This document shows, piece by piece, positions 36,111 to 47,022 of a stretch of 64,000 bases of DNA. Every line of letters starts with the position of its first letter. The stretch's first letter is position 1. The stretch comes from Polytrichum commune (taxonomy: Eukaryota; Streptophyta; Polytrichopsida; Polytrichales; Polytrichaceae). Position numbers and translations under genes: made by a program. Under the pieces are notes generated by a model. The model did not search any database and was not told the DNA's origin. It saw nothing but the letters and a program-made list of their open reading frames with translations. The stretch covers positions 15,190,001 through 15,254,000 of the forward strand of contig OX485806.1 of NCBI GenBank assembly GCA_950295325.1. The letters are read 5' to 3'.

Positions 36111-36530
36111 ATCTTCAAGACTAATACATCTTGACTCTTCACCTTATAACCCCGCATATCTACATGCCTCTCTCTTACTCCACACACACACAAGCTCACA
36201 TACTTCAATAATATAACTTTATAAGTCCAACAAAACTAAATGCTCCAATGTTTCACAAACATAACTTTGCAAGTCTAAATAATTATAGGTGTGGATAATA
36301 TAAATCCAAACACTACAATTTGAAGACTATAAATTAAACTCTAAACTCTTCCAAACTACACTACTCCTAACAAGAGATCAAGCCTACTTAAAGGCCAACT
36401 AGTCTTGGCTCTTCACCTTAAAATCATGCACACACACGTGCTCCTATCTTGTTCCCACACACCCACACTTATAACCCGTGGGGTGCCAAAGAGCACGAAG
36501 GAAAGAGAAAGAGAAAGGGAATAATGAGGG

Positions 36531-36540
36531 CTTATATAGT
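36531..36540 (-). promoter_or_regulatory. TATA box on minus strand
   Basis: ACTATATAAG read on the minus strand, followed by a CT-rich leader (CTCTTTCCTTCGTG). Consistent with a transcription start of the candidate LTR. Sequence-only call. Confidence 0.35.
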
Positions 36541-37223
36541 GAGTTGAAAGGGAGTAGGTGAACACCCCAAGGCTCAAGATAAGCCTTTTGTAATCCTCCC
36601 CTACTTTGTAGGCTCTCATCTTATCTTCTAAGCCTTTGTCCTTCAAACGAACAACATAGATATTAATTCAAACATTTAACTCAAGGAACTACCATTGGTT
36701 CTCCACCTACTACGCTCACCAACTAAGAAACTTCCTTACACTACTAATCTTCTAATCAATCTACTCCACACAAGCCTAATACTTAAACATAACTTCCTTC
36801 AAGCTTCAGTCTTTTTATATTTTTGTGAATAATTAATAAACATTAAAACATAACTTCTAATGATTTCGAAGAGTTAAGAACATATGTGAGCACCATTTTG
36901 GGCTCACACGAGGGCAGTTATACCGGAAGACGGTTATAATGGAAGACGGTTACACCGGAACCCAGACGGTTGTAACGGACTCGGAGCGGTTACAACGGAA
37001 ACGGTTGAGGACCCAAGCCCGTAGAGGAGGAGGGAGAGGGTACTTAAAGGAATTTCTCTCCCTCTCCACACCATTTGCGCGAGCAGCATTATCGAGAGAA
37101 CGAATGGTGAGGTGTTTTTCGAGTCACCAGCAATTTGATTGCTGGGATTCCTTAGGAATTTGCAAGCAGAACTCCGGAGGGAAGAAGCCGGGGATTGTGA
37201 GAGGATTGAGGGTGCGAAGCAAA

Positions 37224-39304
37224 ATGCCGGAGGCGCGAGAGGAAGATGAGAGAGAACAGGTTCCGATTCCCGTGAAACCGGTGTCGCCAGCCACCCCGAA
37301 GAGAGATTCCGAGCTCAAGGAGCTCATCGAGGACCTTAGTCGGATGGGGTGCGAGGGATTGCTCGCCAAGCCCGCGAATCTTCGAGCGGAGGCCACATTG
37401 CGAGAATTCCTATTGGAGAGAGGGAATCAATGGATTCGGACGATGAGGCAGGAACCAAAGAAGTGGACACCGGAGGTGTGGGCTGGAGTCTACGGATTTC
37501 CGAAGGGAAAGGGCGAGGGCTGGGCTAGCCGCAGGGATAGTTACTACGTAGGAAAATTCAGGACGGATTCCATCCTGGGAATTGCCGAAACCCTAGGGAG
37601 AGGAGGGTTATAGAGTTTATTCTCCCCATCCTCAGTCCGGAAAAGCCCAAGCGGCTCAGCATTACCATGGCCAACACCTTATTCGGGGCCATGTTTGGAG
37701 CCTAGCCTGTAAATTGGGGTAGGTTAATTCAGGAATATGTAGAAAAATCCATCCCCCACATTGGCCGGAAACCCTTCTTTCTTTCCCCTTACATCCTCCA
37801 CCTCTACCAGCACCACGACTGCATCAACGAAGAAGAGGAGGACATGCTGATGATAGCGGAGGACGAGGTGGTGTACAATATCACTCCTGAAATCGAAGTT
37901 CCGGAGACCGGAACAGAGGATTCCAGTGACACAGGTGTTCCGGAACCACCTCCGGTTTCGTCCCCTCCGAAGGTCCGGAAACCCACCTCACCACCGGCCC
38001 GACAGGAATCTGGGCCTAGCCGGGAAGTTCCTTGGAAGGACATTGACCTCTCCACCTTCGAGTTTCTGGAAACCCCCTTCAAGTGCCTCCGGGATGAGTT
38101 GACGGAGCTCCAGAACCAGTACTTCCGGATGGAGCACATCACCCGGGGAGTGAACCGGGCCGTGGGCAATTGTGGACCCGGAAATATCCTCCGGGAGTTG
38201 GCCAAGCGGACGGACTGGAAACAGGTGGAGGCCCTGGAGACGGAGAAGGCGCAGCTAGCGGCACAAGTGGCCGCTATGACCCGGGAGCTCGCCCAGAAGA
38301 GCGAGGAGATCCGGAAGTTCCATGCGGAACAAGCCGTGGTGTTGAGCCGGGTCCGGGAGTTGGTGGGCCATCCGGGAGAGATCGTCAACAAGGCGCATCT
38401 TTACGACCAGCTGATGGAGTCGGCGGATCCGTCTTCCGCCCGGCAAACGCTCCCTGTTCTAGTAAAGTACTCTCGCTCCATGAAGGACTTACTCAAAGAG
38501 ATTCAGAAGCTGCTGCCGGGTGGTACCCCCAGGCGGATGCTCTATCCGGGTCCACCCGGATCTCCGACAGGTACGCTGTACAAGGTTATTGGGGAGGTGG
38601 AACTGGTTCCGGCCTCACATGCAGGTGCAGGGCCTAGTCAGCCAGCCGGAACTTCCCATCCACCGGAATCCGAAAGAGTTCCGGATCGAGAGAAGACCCC
38701 TGTTCCGGAACGGGCCCGCTCATCCTTGGTTCGCCGGAAGAGTACGGAGCGATCAGCCAGGTCCGGACAGGGACAGTCACCGAATCAGGGTCAGGGAAGA
38801 GCGTCAGGAAGGTCCCGAACACCGGAGAGGACCAGAACTCCGGAAAGGATGAGGACGCCAAATCGGACGAAGACTCCGGATAGGGGTAAGGCACTGGCAT
38901 CACAAGTTTCGCCTATTCCTGCTCTTGATTGTATGATAGTGGAGCCGTGGGCTCCTCCACCCTCGCACGCGATGTCCGTGAGGGATCCCCGGACAACTTC
39001 CGTCTCATGTGGCCGGAACAGGGAAGGGACTACTGGGAGTGACCCCTCGCCTGGCCATCGGTCCCAGAAGGAGAAACACGTTTCCGGTACAGCGCGATCC
39101 GGATCGGGTGACGGATCGGGAGAGGATCCAGCCACGGCGGACGATTCTGAAGAAGAGGTCGCCCCCTCCCCGAACATGAGGAGGGTATTTACAAGACTGC
39201 AGGAGCGGCGACTTTTGACCCCCGGAGGAGGTTCTTCCGCCGTCAACGGGCCCGCAAGCCACTCCAAGGACGGGACGGCTCCAAAGAAGCACCGCACCAC
39301 TTAG
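37224..39304 (+). pseudogene. Gag-like retroelement protein, broken by one frameshift and one stop
   Basis: I start at ATG 37224 (context AAAATGC, MPEAREEDERE). The first part to about 37565 is helical, with LKELIEDLSRMGCEGLL and PKKWTPEVWAGVYGFPKGKG. A frameshift near 37565-37575 moves the reading to frame 2; an in-frame TAG at 37703 lies between TMANTLFGAMFGA and PVNWGRLIQEYVEKSI. That order (helical, N-W-x-x-x-I-x-x-x-I, then L-S-P-Y-I-L-H-L-Y) resembles plant 'putative transposon protein' gag-type domains; this is an inference. From 37844 a 486-codon frame is intact: an acidic/proline segment, a coiled coil at about residues 125-165 (ALETEKAQLAAQVAAMTREL), then an R/S/T/P-rich tail with RTPERTRTPERMRTP and an acidic patch. 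No CCHC knuckle. Confidence 0.6.
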
Positions 39305-39762
39305 GTTAGACTTAGGAAGATTAGCGTTAGGAAGATCAGGATTAGGCAGGTAGGATTAAGGATAACCCTTTTGAGTTTTTGGCAAAACTGTAAATTCAAA
39401 TTTTGTCAGCGCGAAAAGCGGATCGAGATCCAGAAATTCCGTGAAGGACGCGTTTCCGGATTTCTCGGCGCTTGGGGTTTTCTGGGCGGCCGCCTGGGCC
39501 GCCACCAGTAGTTAGGGATTGCAAGCCTCTACTTAAGGCTGAATAAGGAGCTTGAGGAGGGTTCTTCTCTCCGATGTTGTATTTTGTCTTTTCCCACTCG
39601 ATAAAAATTCTAGTTCTCCACCTATTCTGACTTGTTTTGTGCACGGACGGTTAGGAGCACGTTGCAGATCTAGAGGGAATGGATGAGTAGGAAGTACGGA
39701 TAGGACAAAGGGGAGGAAACCCGGATCGGATCCGACTATAGTACTATGGCTCTTTCTGAGGG

Positions 39763-40232
39763 TAGTGGGAGGGAAACCTCGTTATTCCGGATGTCTGGGT
39801 AACGCCCATGTGAGATAACCGTCGATAGGACTGGGTAGGATCCGGGAGGTGCCGGACTTACGCCATCCGACCTTCTGAAGAGGTCTCACGGATTCTGGGC
39901 GGGGCAATCCGGAAAGCGGTACGGATTGCCCGGTTATCTCAGATTTAGTTGAACCTAAGTTCACTGTAGCCGGATCAGTCCGTCGGAAGGAGGAGAGAAA
40001 CCGGAATGGTTAAGGTTTCCGGTCCGGAGAGCCTTTCCGGTGTGTAGTGGGAGGGAAACCTCATTATTCCGGATGCCTGGGTAACGTTCATGTGAGATAG
40101 TTGTCGTTAGGACTGGGTAAGATCCGGGAGATGCCGGACTTACACCATCCGATCTTCTGAAGAGGTCTCACAGTCTTTGGGCGGGGTAATCCGGAAAGTG
40201 ATCGCCCAGTTATCCCAGATTAACAGGTCTCA
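39763..40232. repeat. 282-bp tandem repeat in the 3' part of the CCGG-rich unit
   Basis: TAGTGGGAGGGAAACCTC occurs at 39763 and 40045. Each is followed by ATTCCGGATG, GGTAACG, AGGACTGGGTA, TCTGAAGAGGTCTCAC and GGGCGGGG blocks, then GTTATC-CAGATT. The second unit is slightly shorter. There is no coding frame. Confidence 0.8.
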
Positions 40233-40690
40233 GATCAAAACTTAACCTTTCTGTCGTTGTAGTTCCGGGAACCATCCGGATTCTCTGTGTGATACCAGGA
40301 AAGATTAGGCCTATCCGGATTGGTTGTGAGAGGAATCCGGATTTTGACCATGTAAGGACGTCTTCACCGGATGAACCCAATCATCAACGGAGATAGGAAG
40401 TAGGAAGATAGGTATGGAGGAAAGATGCATGTAGGAGTAAGACTTAATTAGAGAGGTTCAATCCGGAAGGCAAGTCCCGGAACAAAGACTTCCAAAGGAC
40501 TATCCGGATCCGGATATCCGGCCGGTGGTCGACTTTCAAGCAGGAAAAGTGCGTCCCTGACATCCTGCACTTCACAGAATCCCTGGACGATACTCGGATC
40601 ATCCGGACATACCGGATTAGGCATTGAAAAACGCCTATCCGGAAACTTTTGGTGTTCGTGTGTTCCCACATTTTCTCAGGTGAGTTTTGA

Positions 40691-42069
40691 ATTTTATTAA
40701 ATTGGGAATTGGATATTCAAGGTCGCTCAATGCAGTACATGCAATTGCTCAATCACTTCCTTACAACTCACTCTTGACATCAACATCCCTCTTATCGTGA
40801 TTTTACAATACAAAGAGCCACAACTCAACAATAGTCTTTTGAGTGGACAATAATCTCATACACCCAAGGCCAAGACACCTTGTTTGAGTCCATAGTCTCT
40901 GCCTCAAGTATATAGTAACTATAAGCCATGTCACCAATTAGCATTCCTTCACAATATCTCCATTATACCCCTTAGGCCTTTGGATTAACTAATCAAAGCG
41001 GGTAATTTTATATTCAAACTCTTTTCATCTCTTCTAAAATACCAAGCCAATATTGAACTTAATGCTTTTAAAATTAGTTGCTATAATTCGCAACAGTCTA
41101 GTTACAAGTGACAAGAACTAGTATTGGAAGCTAAGCGACCAGACAATAACTCGAGTCTAATAGCAAGGCCATAGTTCAAGTCACCAATTCCAAGTATCAA
41201 TGTTCACACCCAAGTAGCGAGTCTCATAGAATAGTGCAAGTCATAGTCTTTAATAACAAAAAAACGTCTAGTTCTCAAAGACATACTTGGTAGACTTACC
41301 TTTTATATTGGCTTTTGGCTGCTACTACAAACGATATGGGATAATTCCCACTCCACCCCCTTCAGTTGGTTGTCACAGTTTGCGGCGTCGGCGGCCGCAC
41401 CTAATCCATGGGATTTCATCCATTTAGATTTGGATGAATGAATCTTAGAAGTTGGAGAGATGCTCCTAAGTGAGGAGCCTCCTCCTTGGCTTGGCATTCT
41501 TGCCAAGTCAAGCCTTGTGAGTGAGAGTGTGTGGAGAGAGTTTTTGTGAGATGAAGATTGCATGTTTTTGCAATAAATCTTGAGTTTTTCTTCCCCTACT
41601 TACAGTCTTGGATTCTCCTATGGTGGAGTGAGAGATAACTTGACTCATTGTGTGCATTTGAAGAGAGAATCAAAGCTCTTACAAGGGTTTGACTCTCTTC
41701 CTTCTCTGTGGAGGTGTGTTGTTTATGTGTGTTTTTGCCATGTTTTAGTTATATTTGTTAGTGGTGGTTGATACTCGAGCTATAATGACACACGATCGCT
41801 ATTTACACAACATGGCTCCTTCTGCGCGCACGACCTTTCATCCCCTGGAGACATCGTTTTAAGTTTGAGTTACACAAGATAACTACCTCCGTTCACATTT
41901 TCATACTATGACTTCCTTACAAACAACACGACCAGTGTGTAGATAATAACTTGATTGGTTAAAACCGGATATAAATCAAAACGTGAATTTACAAAACATA
42001 TCAAGGTCTTCACACCCGATCGCTATGTTCAGTCAGCTCTTCGTTGATTACTAAGGAGAAAAACACGAG

Positions 42070-42143
<74 letters not shown>

Positions 42144-42400
42144 ACGAGAGGGTGATACATTCATCATCCCTCTCTTGTTTTTCCCCTCCCCTTATATCCT
42201 TCTCCAGTCCACAGACTCCCTTGCTACAGATGTGTCTGTCTAATAGCCAGGATTCGGAAGTGTCCTCTTGATTGTCCACGTGACTAATTTTTGTTCTCTA
42301 TTGACTTTCACTCTAGACTACGATCAACACATCAAACAGTATCCGCACCTCCTTGTTTCCATCCTTGAGTCACTAATTGCCTAATTTATCACTGTATTTA
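40691..42400. other. AT-rich stretch with one short minus-strand frame
   Basis: Nothing certain. A minus-strand frame (41563 down to 41303, 86 codons) contains LARMPSQGGGSSLRS and a charged middle part, and is followed after its stop by a good splice-donor consensus AAAAG|GTAAGT (minus strand, 41299-41294). Upstream on that strand a GGATATAAGG site lies near 42195. It may be a leader exon or an LTR-element leader; no domain is recognised. Confidence 0.3.
42073..42141. repeat. (CT)n microsatellite
   Basis: About 34 CT units, nearly perfect. It creates a long serine/leucine run in one frame that is not a protein. Confidence 0.95.
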
Positions 42401-43904
42401 AAGTCCTGAATGCAATTCCACACCGAATTAACACTTAAAAACTTAAAAGTGTCCTAGTTTATACCAAAAAAAAAATCGTATCACAAGGTTAAATCATGTT
42501 CAAGAGACCGCTTGAAATATGTTCAACTACACAATCATCATCCCAAACAACCTTGTGGACTATGATCCGTACTCAAATCCTCCAAGTAGTCTTCTAGAAT
42601 CGTCCAAATAATCAACAAGGTCAATCCCAAGCGTAAACTATGCATCATACAAATTGCCGTATTCTAAAGCCACTAACACATTGACCATTCATGAATCCAC
42701 GAGGTTTTGTGTATTTTCATCATTATTTCCCCCTCGAAGTTTGTGAAGTGCGTGTTTCCATTTTAGTGGTTCAAAAAACTAATGTGAAATAGTAGTGTGA
42801 AACCATGGTCTTTTGAGGGTTAAGGATGGAGAAAATGGATGGAGGGTTATGGAAAAATTCATCTAGATACACAGACATTCGTCCAAACACTTCTTGATGA
42901 AAACCTATCTTGCAAGGTACATGCTTGAAGATAACAACTCCAACAAAATTGACCTAGGGCTATTCTATTTTGGCGACAAAGGCCGGGGTCAAGTCTATCG
43001 AATTGTTTACCACGATCCAAAAGGTAGTCATAGGTGGACGGCTAAAGGATCAACAATATCCCACTTTTCCATAGATGAATGTCTTGGATGAATGTCCATG
43101 TTGACTCTTATCCATTTCATTTGTTATTGATTTGAGTCAATGGTGGATAGACATAGACTTAAACTAGAGATCTAGAGTCCCGGCTCAATCTTTCGGATAT
43201 AGGTCTACAATCATGTATTTTAGGATTAGGATGTTGTGCATTCGTAGGTTTGTTCCAAAAGGTTCTTTCCAACACACTTTGCCTTATGTGATGATGTGGT
43301 GTTCATGTATTGTTGATTGTTTAGGTCTTTCTTTCTTTTTTTGGGCACAAATTGAAAAATCAATTGTAAGGAGGAAACATAATACAATCACCCTAGGAGA
43401 ACCAGTGCAACCCGAGGGATAATCAAGCAATAATGCCCATCTGAGGTCTAACCTTTCAAGTAATCACTAAATTGCTACGGGTCACAATGAGACCTTTGAC
43501 ACCCAAAATCTTAAAACCCTAAACCCTTTACAAAATTGAACATATGCAAAGTTGATTCCATAAGCAAGTTCATCCCAAAATAAGAGGTCCTTTCCTTTTA
43601 GTTGTTGTAACTTACTTTGGATGGGCAGGTGGAAATTTTGCGAAGGTAACAAGCATAGGGCAAGCATATAGCAAGCATTTTGTAACATAGTGGCTCACAC
43701 CACCAACAAAGCGAGGGAGAGAGTGCCAAAACTTATCCTTGGGTTTGTGTAATATGACCCCATTCATTTTGTGTCTCATATCAAATTCAAATGTATTGAG
43801 CACTCTCAAATGTGAAAATATCCACGAGTTACAATATACAATTGGGTCGAGATTTCTGCTTGACCCAACTCTCAACACAACATCTCAAGTCTCACCTCCA
43901 AAAA
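42401..43904. other. No recognised gene; one short open frame
   Basis: The plus-strand frame 42894-43091 (65 codons) has GLFYFGDKGRGQVYRIVYHD and a mix of residues that looks protein-like, but no family is recognised and no exon continuation is obvious. The rest is AT-rich. Confidence 0.35.
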
Positions 43905-44188
43905 GTGTTGCCATGTAGGCATCCATGTCATACTTGGGATTAAAGACTTGGGACCTTGTGTGAAGTGGTAAGTCCCAACTTCCATGCTCTCAACAATTGA
44001 GATTGCATCATATGAGCATCATTTTTTGATTTCCACTTGGGTTGCGCTGGCTCGACCGGGTTGGTTGTATTTTGGTTTCCTTTGCAATTGATTTTCTCAA
44101 TTTGTTTTTAAATTTTATTTAAAAAAAAAAACAGTTCAGATTGCATGGATTAACCTCGAGTGACTTGGGACCCTGTGCGAACCAGCCC
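43905..44188. mobile_element. Partial Harbinger-like element, family H3
   Basis: The right end is the inverse of GGGCTGGTTCGCACAGGGTC, followed by TAA (44189-44191). It matches, inverted, 22110-22205. A block near 44085-44140 (TTTTGGTTTCCTTTGC, GATTTTCT, poly-A) resembles 45670-45750. The left terminus is not found, so the copy is incomplete or rearranged. Confidence 0.45.
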
Positions 44189-44191
44189 TAA

Positions 44192-45355
44192 GGTCCACCA
44201 CATAACTCTTCATGCATTATTGAAAATTTACATATATCAAAATACTAAAATTGTTGTGATGTACAAATAATAAATATTTTGTTATTATATTTGGAAAATA
44301 ATGCAACATTAAATGTACAAAAAAAACCAATGGTGTAGGCTACCAAAAACTACGTCATTCACAATTCGTGTCATGTTCTAAACTTGGGCAATGCGAGTGA
44401 AACATTTGAGCTGTCAACCTTAACTCTTGTCCTAAATTGTTCAACCTCTAGTTAAATCTTACTTGGGGGTGTGGGTGTGAGATCAATTAGCTAGCATATT
44501 GGTTTGTTAGTTCTCCTAAGTAGGAGGTGCAGATGGTGTGCCCATGAGTTCAAATAGATAGTATTTTGGTTAGCTAATCTTCATTGACTCATAAGTTAGC
44601 TAATTTCCCTAATTGGGTGGTGTGGGTGGAAGACTAACTTGAGCAACCTCATTCATTAATCTTCTTTTAAAATTTCAAATAGGAAGTGGGTGGCATATCC
44701 TCACCTTAATGAGGGAGTGTGATGTCACCTCCACCCACACGGGGAAAGGTGATGTCAATTCCGGCGATGCTTAAGATTAGGTCAAACTTGAGATTAGGAC
44801 CAAACTCCTCATGAATCCTCAAATCTTGACTGACAACCTCTGAGTTTCCTCTACAAATTGATTGAGTTCCCTAAAAACGTGATTGGGAGAAGATTCTCCT
44901 ATTCAACCCTCCCTTGTGCCTCGTTACGGATAATTTGTTAAGCTTAGTGCTAGATACTTGAAAAGGGAGGATATGAAGACACCTCGAATTTGGACCAAAT
45001 GACAAATGAATACCATCAAATGGCTTGGATGATGCAAAGTTGGGCGCTTGACTTCGCTTCATCCAAGCCATCACTAATTTGATATTCATTTTCATTCTAG
45101 ACGTTTATGAGTTTAATGAAGTTAGCGAGGTTATTGAAATATTTGAAACTCCCGAGGAAATCGCACAAACATTTGTTGGAGAAGCATGTGCCATGTTGTA
45201 TACCCCACGGTTGTGAATGGAAACATTTGTAGTAAGTAGGTGTCATAGCCCAACAACACACAACTACACTAAACATATGATCAAGAAGTGTGGTCCACAC
45301 TATTCATCATCAACCCACACTAATTGCCACACACACATTGGGAGTCACATGACAC
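44192..45355. other. No recognisable gene
   Basis: AT-rich; only short frames. Around 44460-44640 two loosely similar GGTGTGGGTGG blocks are present. No terminal repeats or domains. Confidence 0.5.
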
Positions 45356-45358
45356 TTA

Positions 45359-46335
45359 GGGCCACTTCACACACGAGATTGACTCAGGGCCCATGACCAC
45401 TCCACTTCAAGCACTTTCGTTGGTGGAAAAGGTGGAGCTAGTCCAAGTTCGCTTCACACTATATATGCTTGAGGGACCGATGGAGTAAATGGAATGCAAG
45501 ATGGATGTAATGGCTACATGGATTCATACATGGCATCAAATGGATCATGTTTCATGGTCACTTGGACTATTTTCAAAAACCACCTCTTGGAGGTAGGCCT
45601 AAGGCAAATATATGGAAAACGATGAAAATAAGTTGATTCAATCCCCATGGCGTGCACTGTTCTCCCCAGGTGGCTATACTTTGGTTCCTTTCTCGCAGTT
45701 GATTTTTTTTCTTTCAATTAGTGCCAAAAATTATTTATAAAAATTAAGTTGATTCGACCAAAAAAAGTGGCTTGAAGAATGCAATATTTTCCCGAGATGG
45801 TGTAGAGGAAATGACGAGGAATGCAAGTTGTTTCATAATTTATTCCATTTAAAATATTTACTCACATTTTTCTTAAAGAGGCAAGTAAGTCAAACCCGTA
45901 CTTGTATAGTGTAGTCTCCTCAATTTAAGCATAAAAAATATCCTACCCTAGATACGAATGCACACAAAACAATTACCTCAATGGCATTCAAAAGTGATCG
46001 CAAGTGATGTGAAACGCCACATATCCGCCCAATCACTACATCCCACCTAGAATATTGGGTCCACACAAGAATCATTCTACCCCTAGTCTAGTGCACCGAC
46101 AGTGGTCATCCACCATTTACAGTTTTTTTTTTCCCCTACCTTCACACAAAACTGGGAGACCATGACACTCCAAAATCTCCTGGCCGTTGATTTACAATAG
46201 TTTACCATGTGCGAAGGACCCCGCATGCATAGATATTCATTGAAATATCTTTCAGTTGAGGGCCCATGACACTCCAAACCAACATTATTGTGGACGTGTC
46301 TCGGGACGGCCTTTGGACACTTCTTTTTGCGTAGT
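45359..46335. mobile_element. PIF/Harbinger-like MITE family H2, copy H2b with internal insertion
   Basis: Starts GGGCCACTTCACACACGAGA after TTA at 45356-45358. It matches H2a until about 45602 (GGAGGTAGGCCTAA) and resumes at about 46131 (CACAAAACTGGGAGACCATG). The roughly 0.53 kb between is foreign to H2a. The far end stops near GGCCTTTGGACACTTCTTTT; the terminal GTGTGAAGTGGCCC is missing. Confidence 0.72.
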
Positions 46336-46377
46336 GAAACCAAAGAAACACCCACGTAGTTTTAAAATGACCCAAAA

Positions 46378-47017
46378 TCAATGAAACTTGATGCTTTTGG
46401 TCGGTCCCCCCCCCCCCCCCACCCCCACTTTTGGATGAGGGTGAAGGTGGGTCCCACTCATGGGTTTTGGATAAGAACTAGTAGTGATGCGGCGCCTTTC
46501 TAGTTGGGCCCCCACAAATATAGAGCATTTAAAAAATGAAATAAAAAAGAGGAAAAATACCAAATCTATTCATGCCGGCCTGACCGTCTCGGTTAAATAT
46601 AAGCATGGAATCATGGCCGCAAATCGCATTCAAGGGTTTGTGTGTGCCTGTGGGTCCCACTCGGCGTCCACGTCACACAATGCCACTATTGACCACGTGT
46701 CAAGCGAGATGTGGGCCCCAGAATCTATGCGCGTGCCTAGATTTCGGAGCCTGGGGCGTTTGTTGACCCCAAACCCATGGAAGCTTCGTCAGGGGGGTTT
46801 GTTGCTTAACTGTCCAGTTGGGGTAAGAATGATGAGCTGGAAGCCGTTGCATGGGACCCACCATAGCTTGGCTCTCATTGGAGGAAAATCTGTAATACGG
46901 TTTTCCTTTATAAGCATGCTACGACGGTAGTACCGCCTATTGGCCCAAGGAAGGGAAGAAGTCCTTTTGTAGCTAGGAACATTAAGCAATTTTTCCCAAG
47001 CCCCCAAAACCAACTAC
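46378..47017 (+). promoter_or_regulatory. GC-rich promoter-like block, possible small gene start
   Basis: This block has higher GC than its neighbours and no copy elsewhere in the window. It holds a C15 run (46406-46420), CCACGTCA at 46669-46676, the G-box CACGTG at 46694-46699 within GACCACGTGTC, and TTTATAAG at 46907-46914, about 210 bases after the G-box. G-box and TATA spacing fits a plant promoter. A 148-codon plus-strand frame (46484-46930) overlaps it but has no domain and probably is not translated. The downstream transcript would run into MITE M5. Confidence 0.35.
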
Positions 47018-47022
47018 ACCGA

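Larger units (their letters stand above)
35685..36912 (-). mobile_element. AT-rich insertion, candidate solo LTR on minus strand
   Basis: This AT-rich segment sits between two CCGG-rich parts. On the minus strand it begins TGTGAGCCCAAAATGG and ends near ACACTCTCA, i.e. TG..CA ends like an LTR. A TATA box (ACTATATAAG) lies about 375 bases in, at 36531-36540. Flanks share GAG but no clean 5-bp duplication, and there is no second LTR. It contains the 183-bp tandem repeat below. Confidence 0.35.
36913..40690 (+). mobile_element. CCGG-rich, GC-rich retroelement-like unit
   Basis: A 3.8-kb block of sharply higher GC than its surroundings, with very many CCGGA/TCCGG motifs. Layout: GACGGTTAYACCGG-type leader repeats, a TACTTAAAGG TATA-like site near 37041, a gag-like gene (37224-39304), then a 1.4-kb non-coding 3' part with a second TACTTAAGG site near 39532 and a tandem repeat. 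No protease, reverse transcriptase or integrase. It could be a non-autonomous retrotransposon of gag-only type; LTR boundaries were not found. Confidence 0.5.

Noticed and set aside
37804-38391. 195-codon minus-strand frame, and another of 169 codons at 38791-39300
   Set aside because: Both lie opposite the gag-like frame, whose codon bias (many GGA/CCG triplets) keeps the antisense frame open.
42044-42271. Serine/leucine-repeat protein
   Set aside because: Produced by the (CT)n microsatellite.
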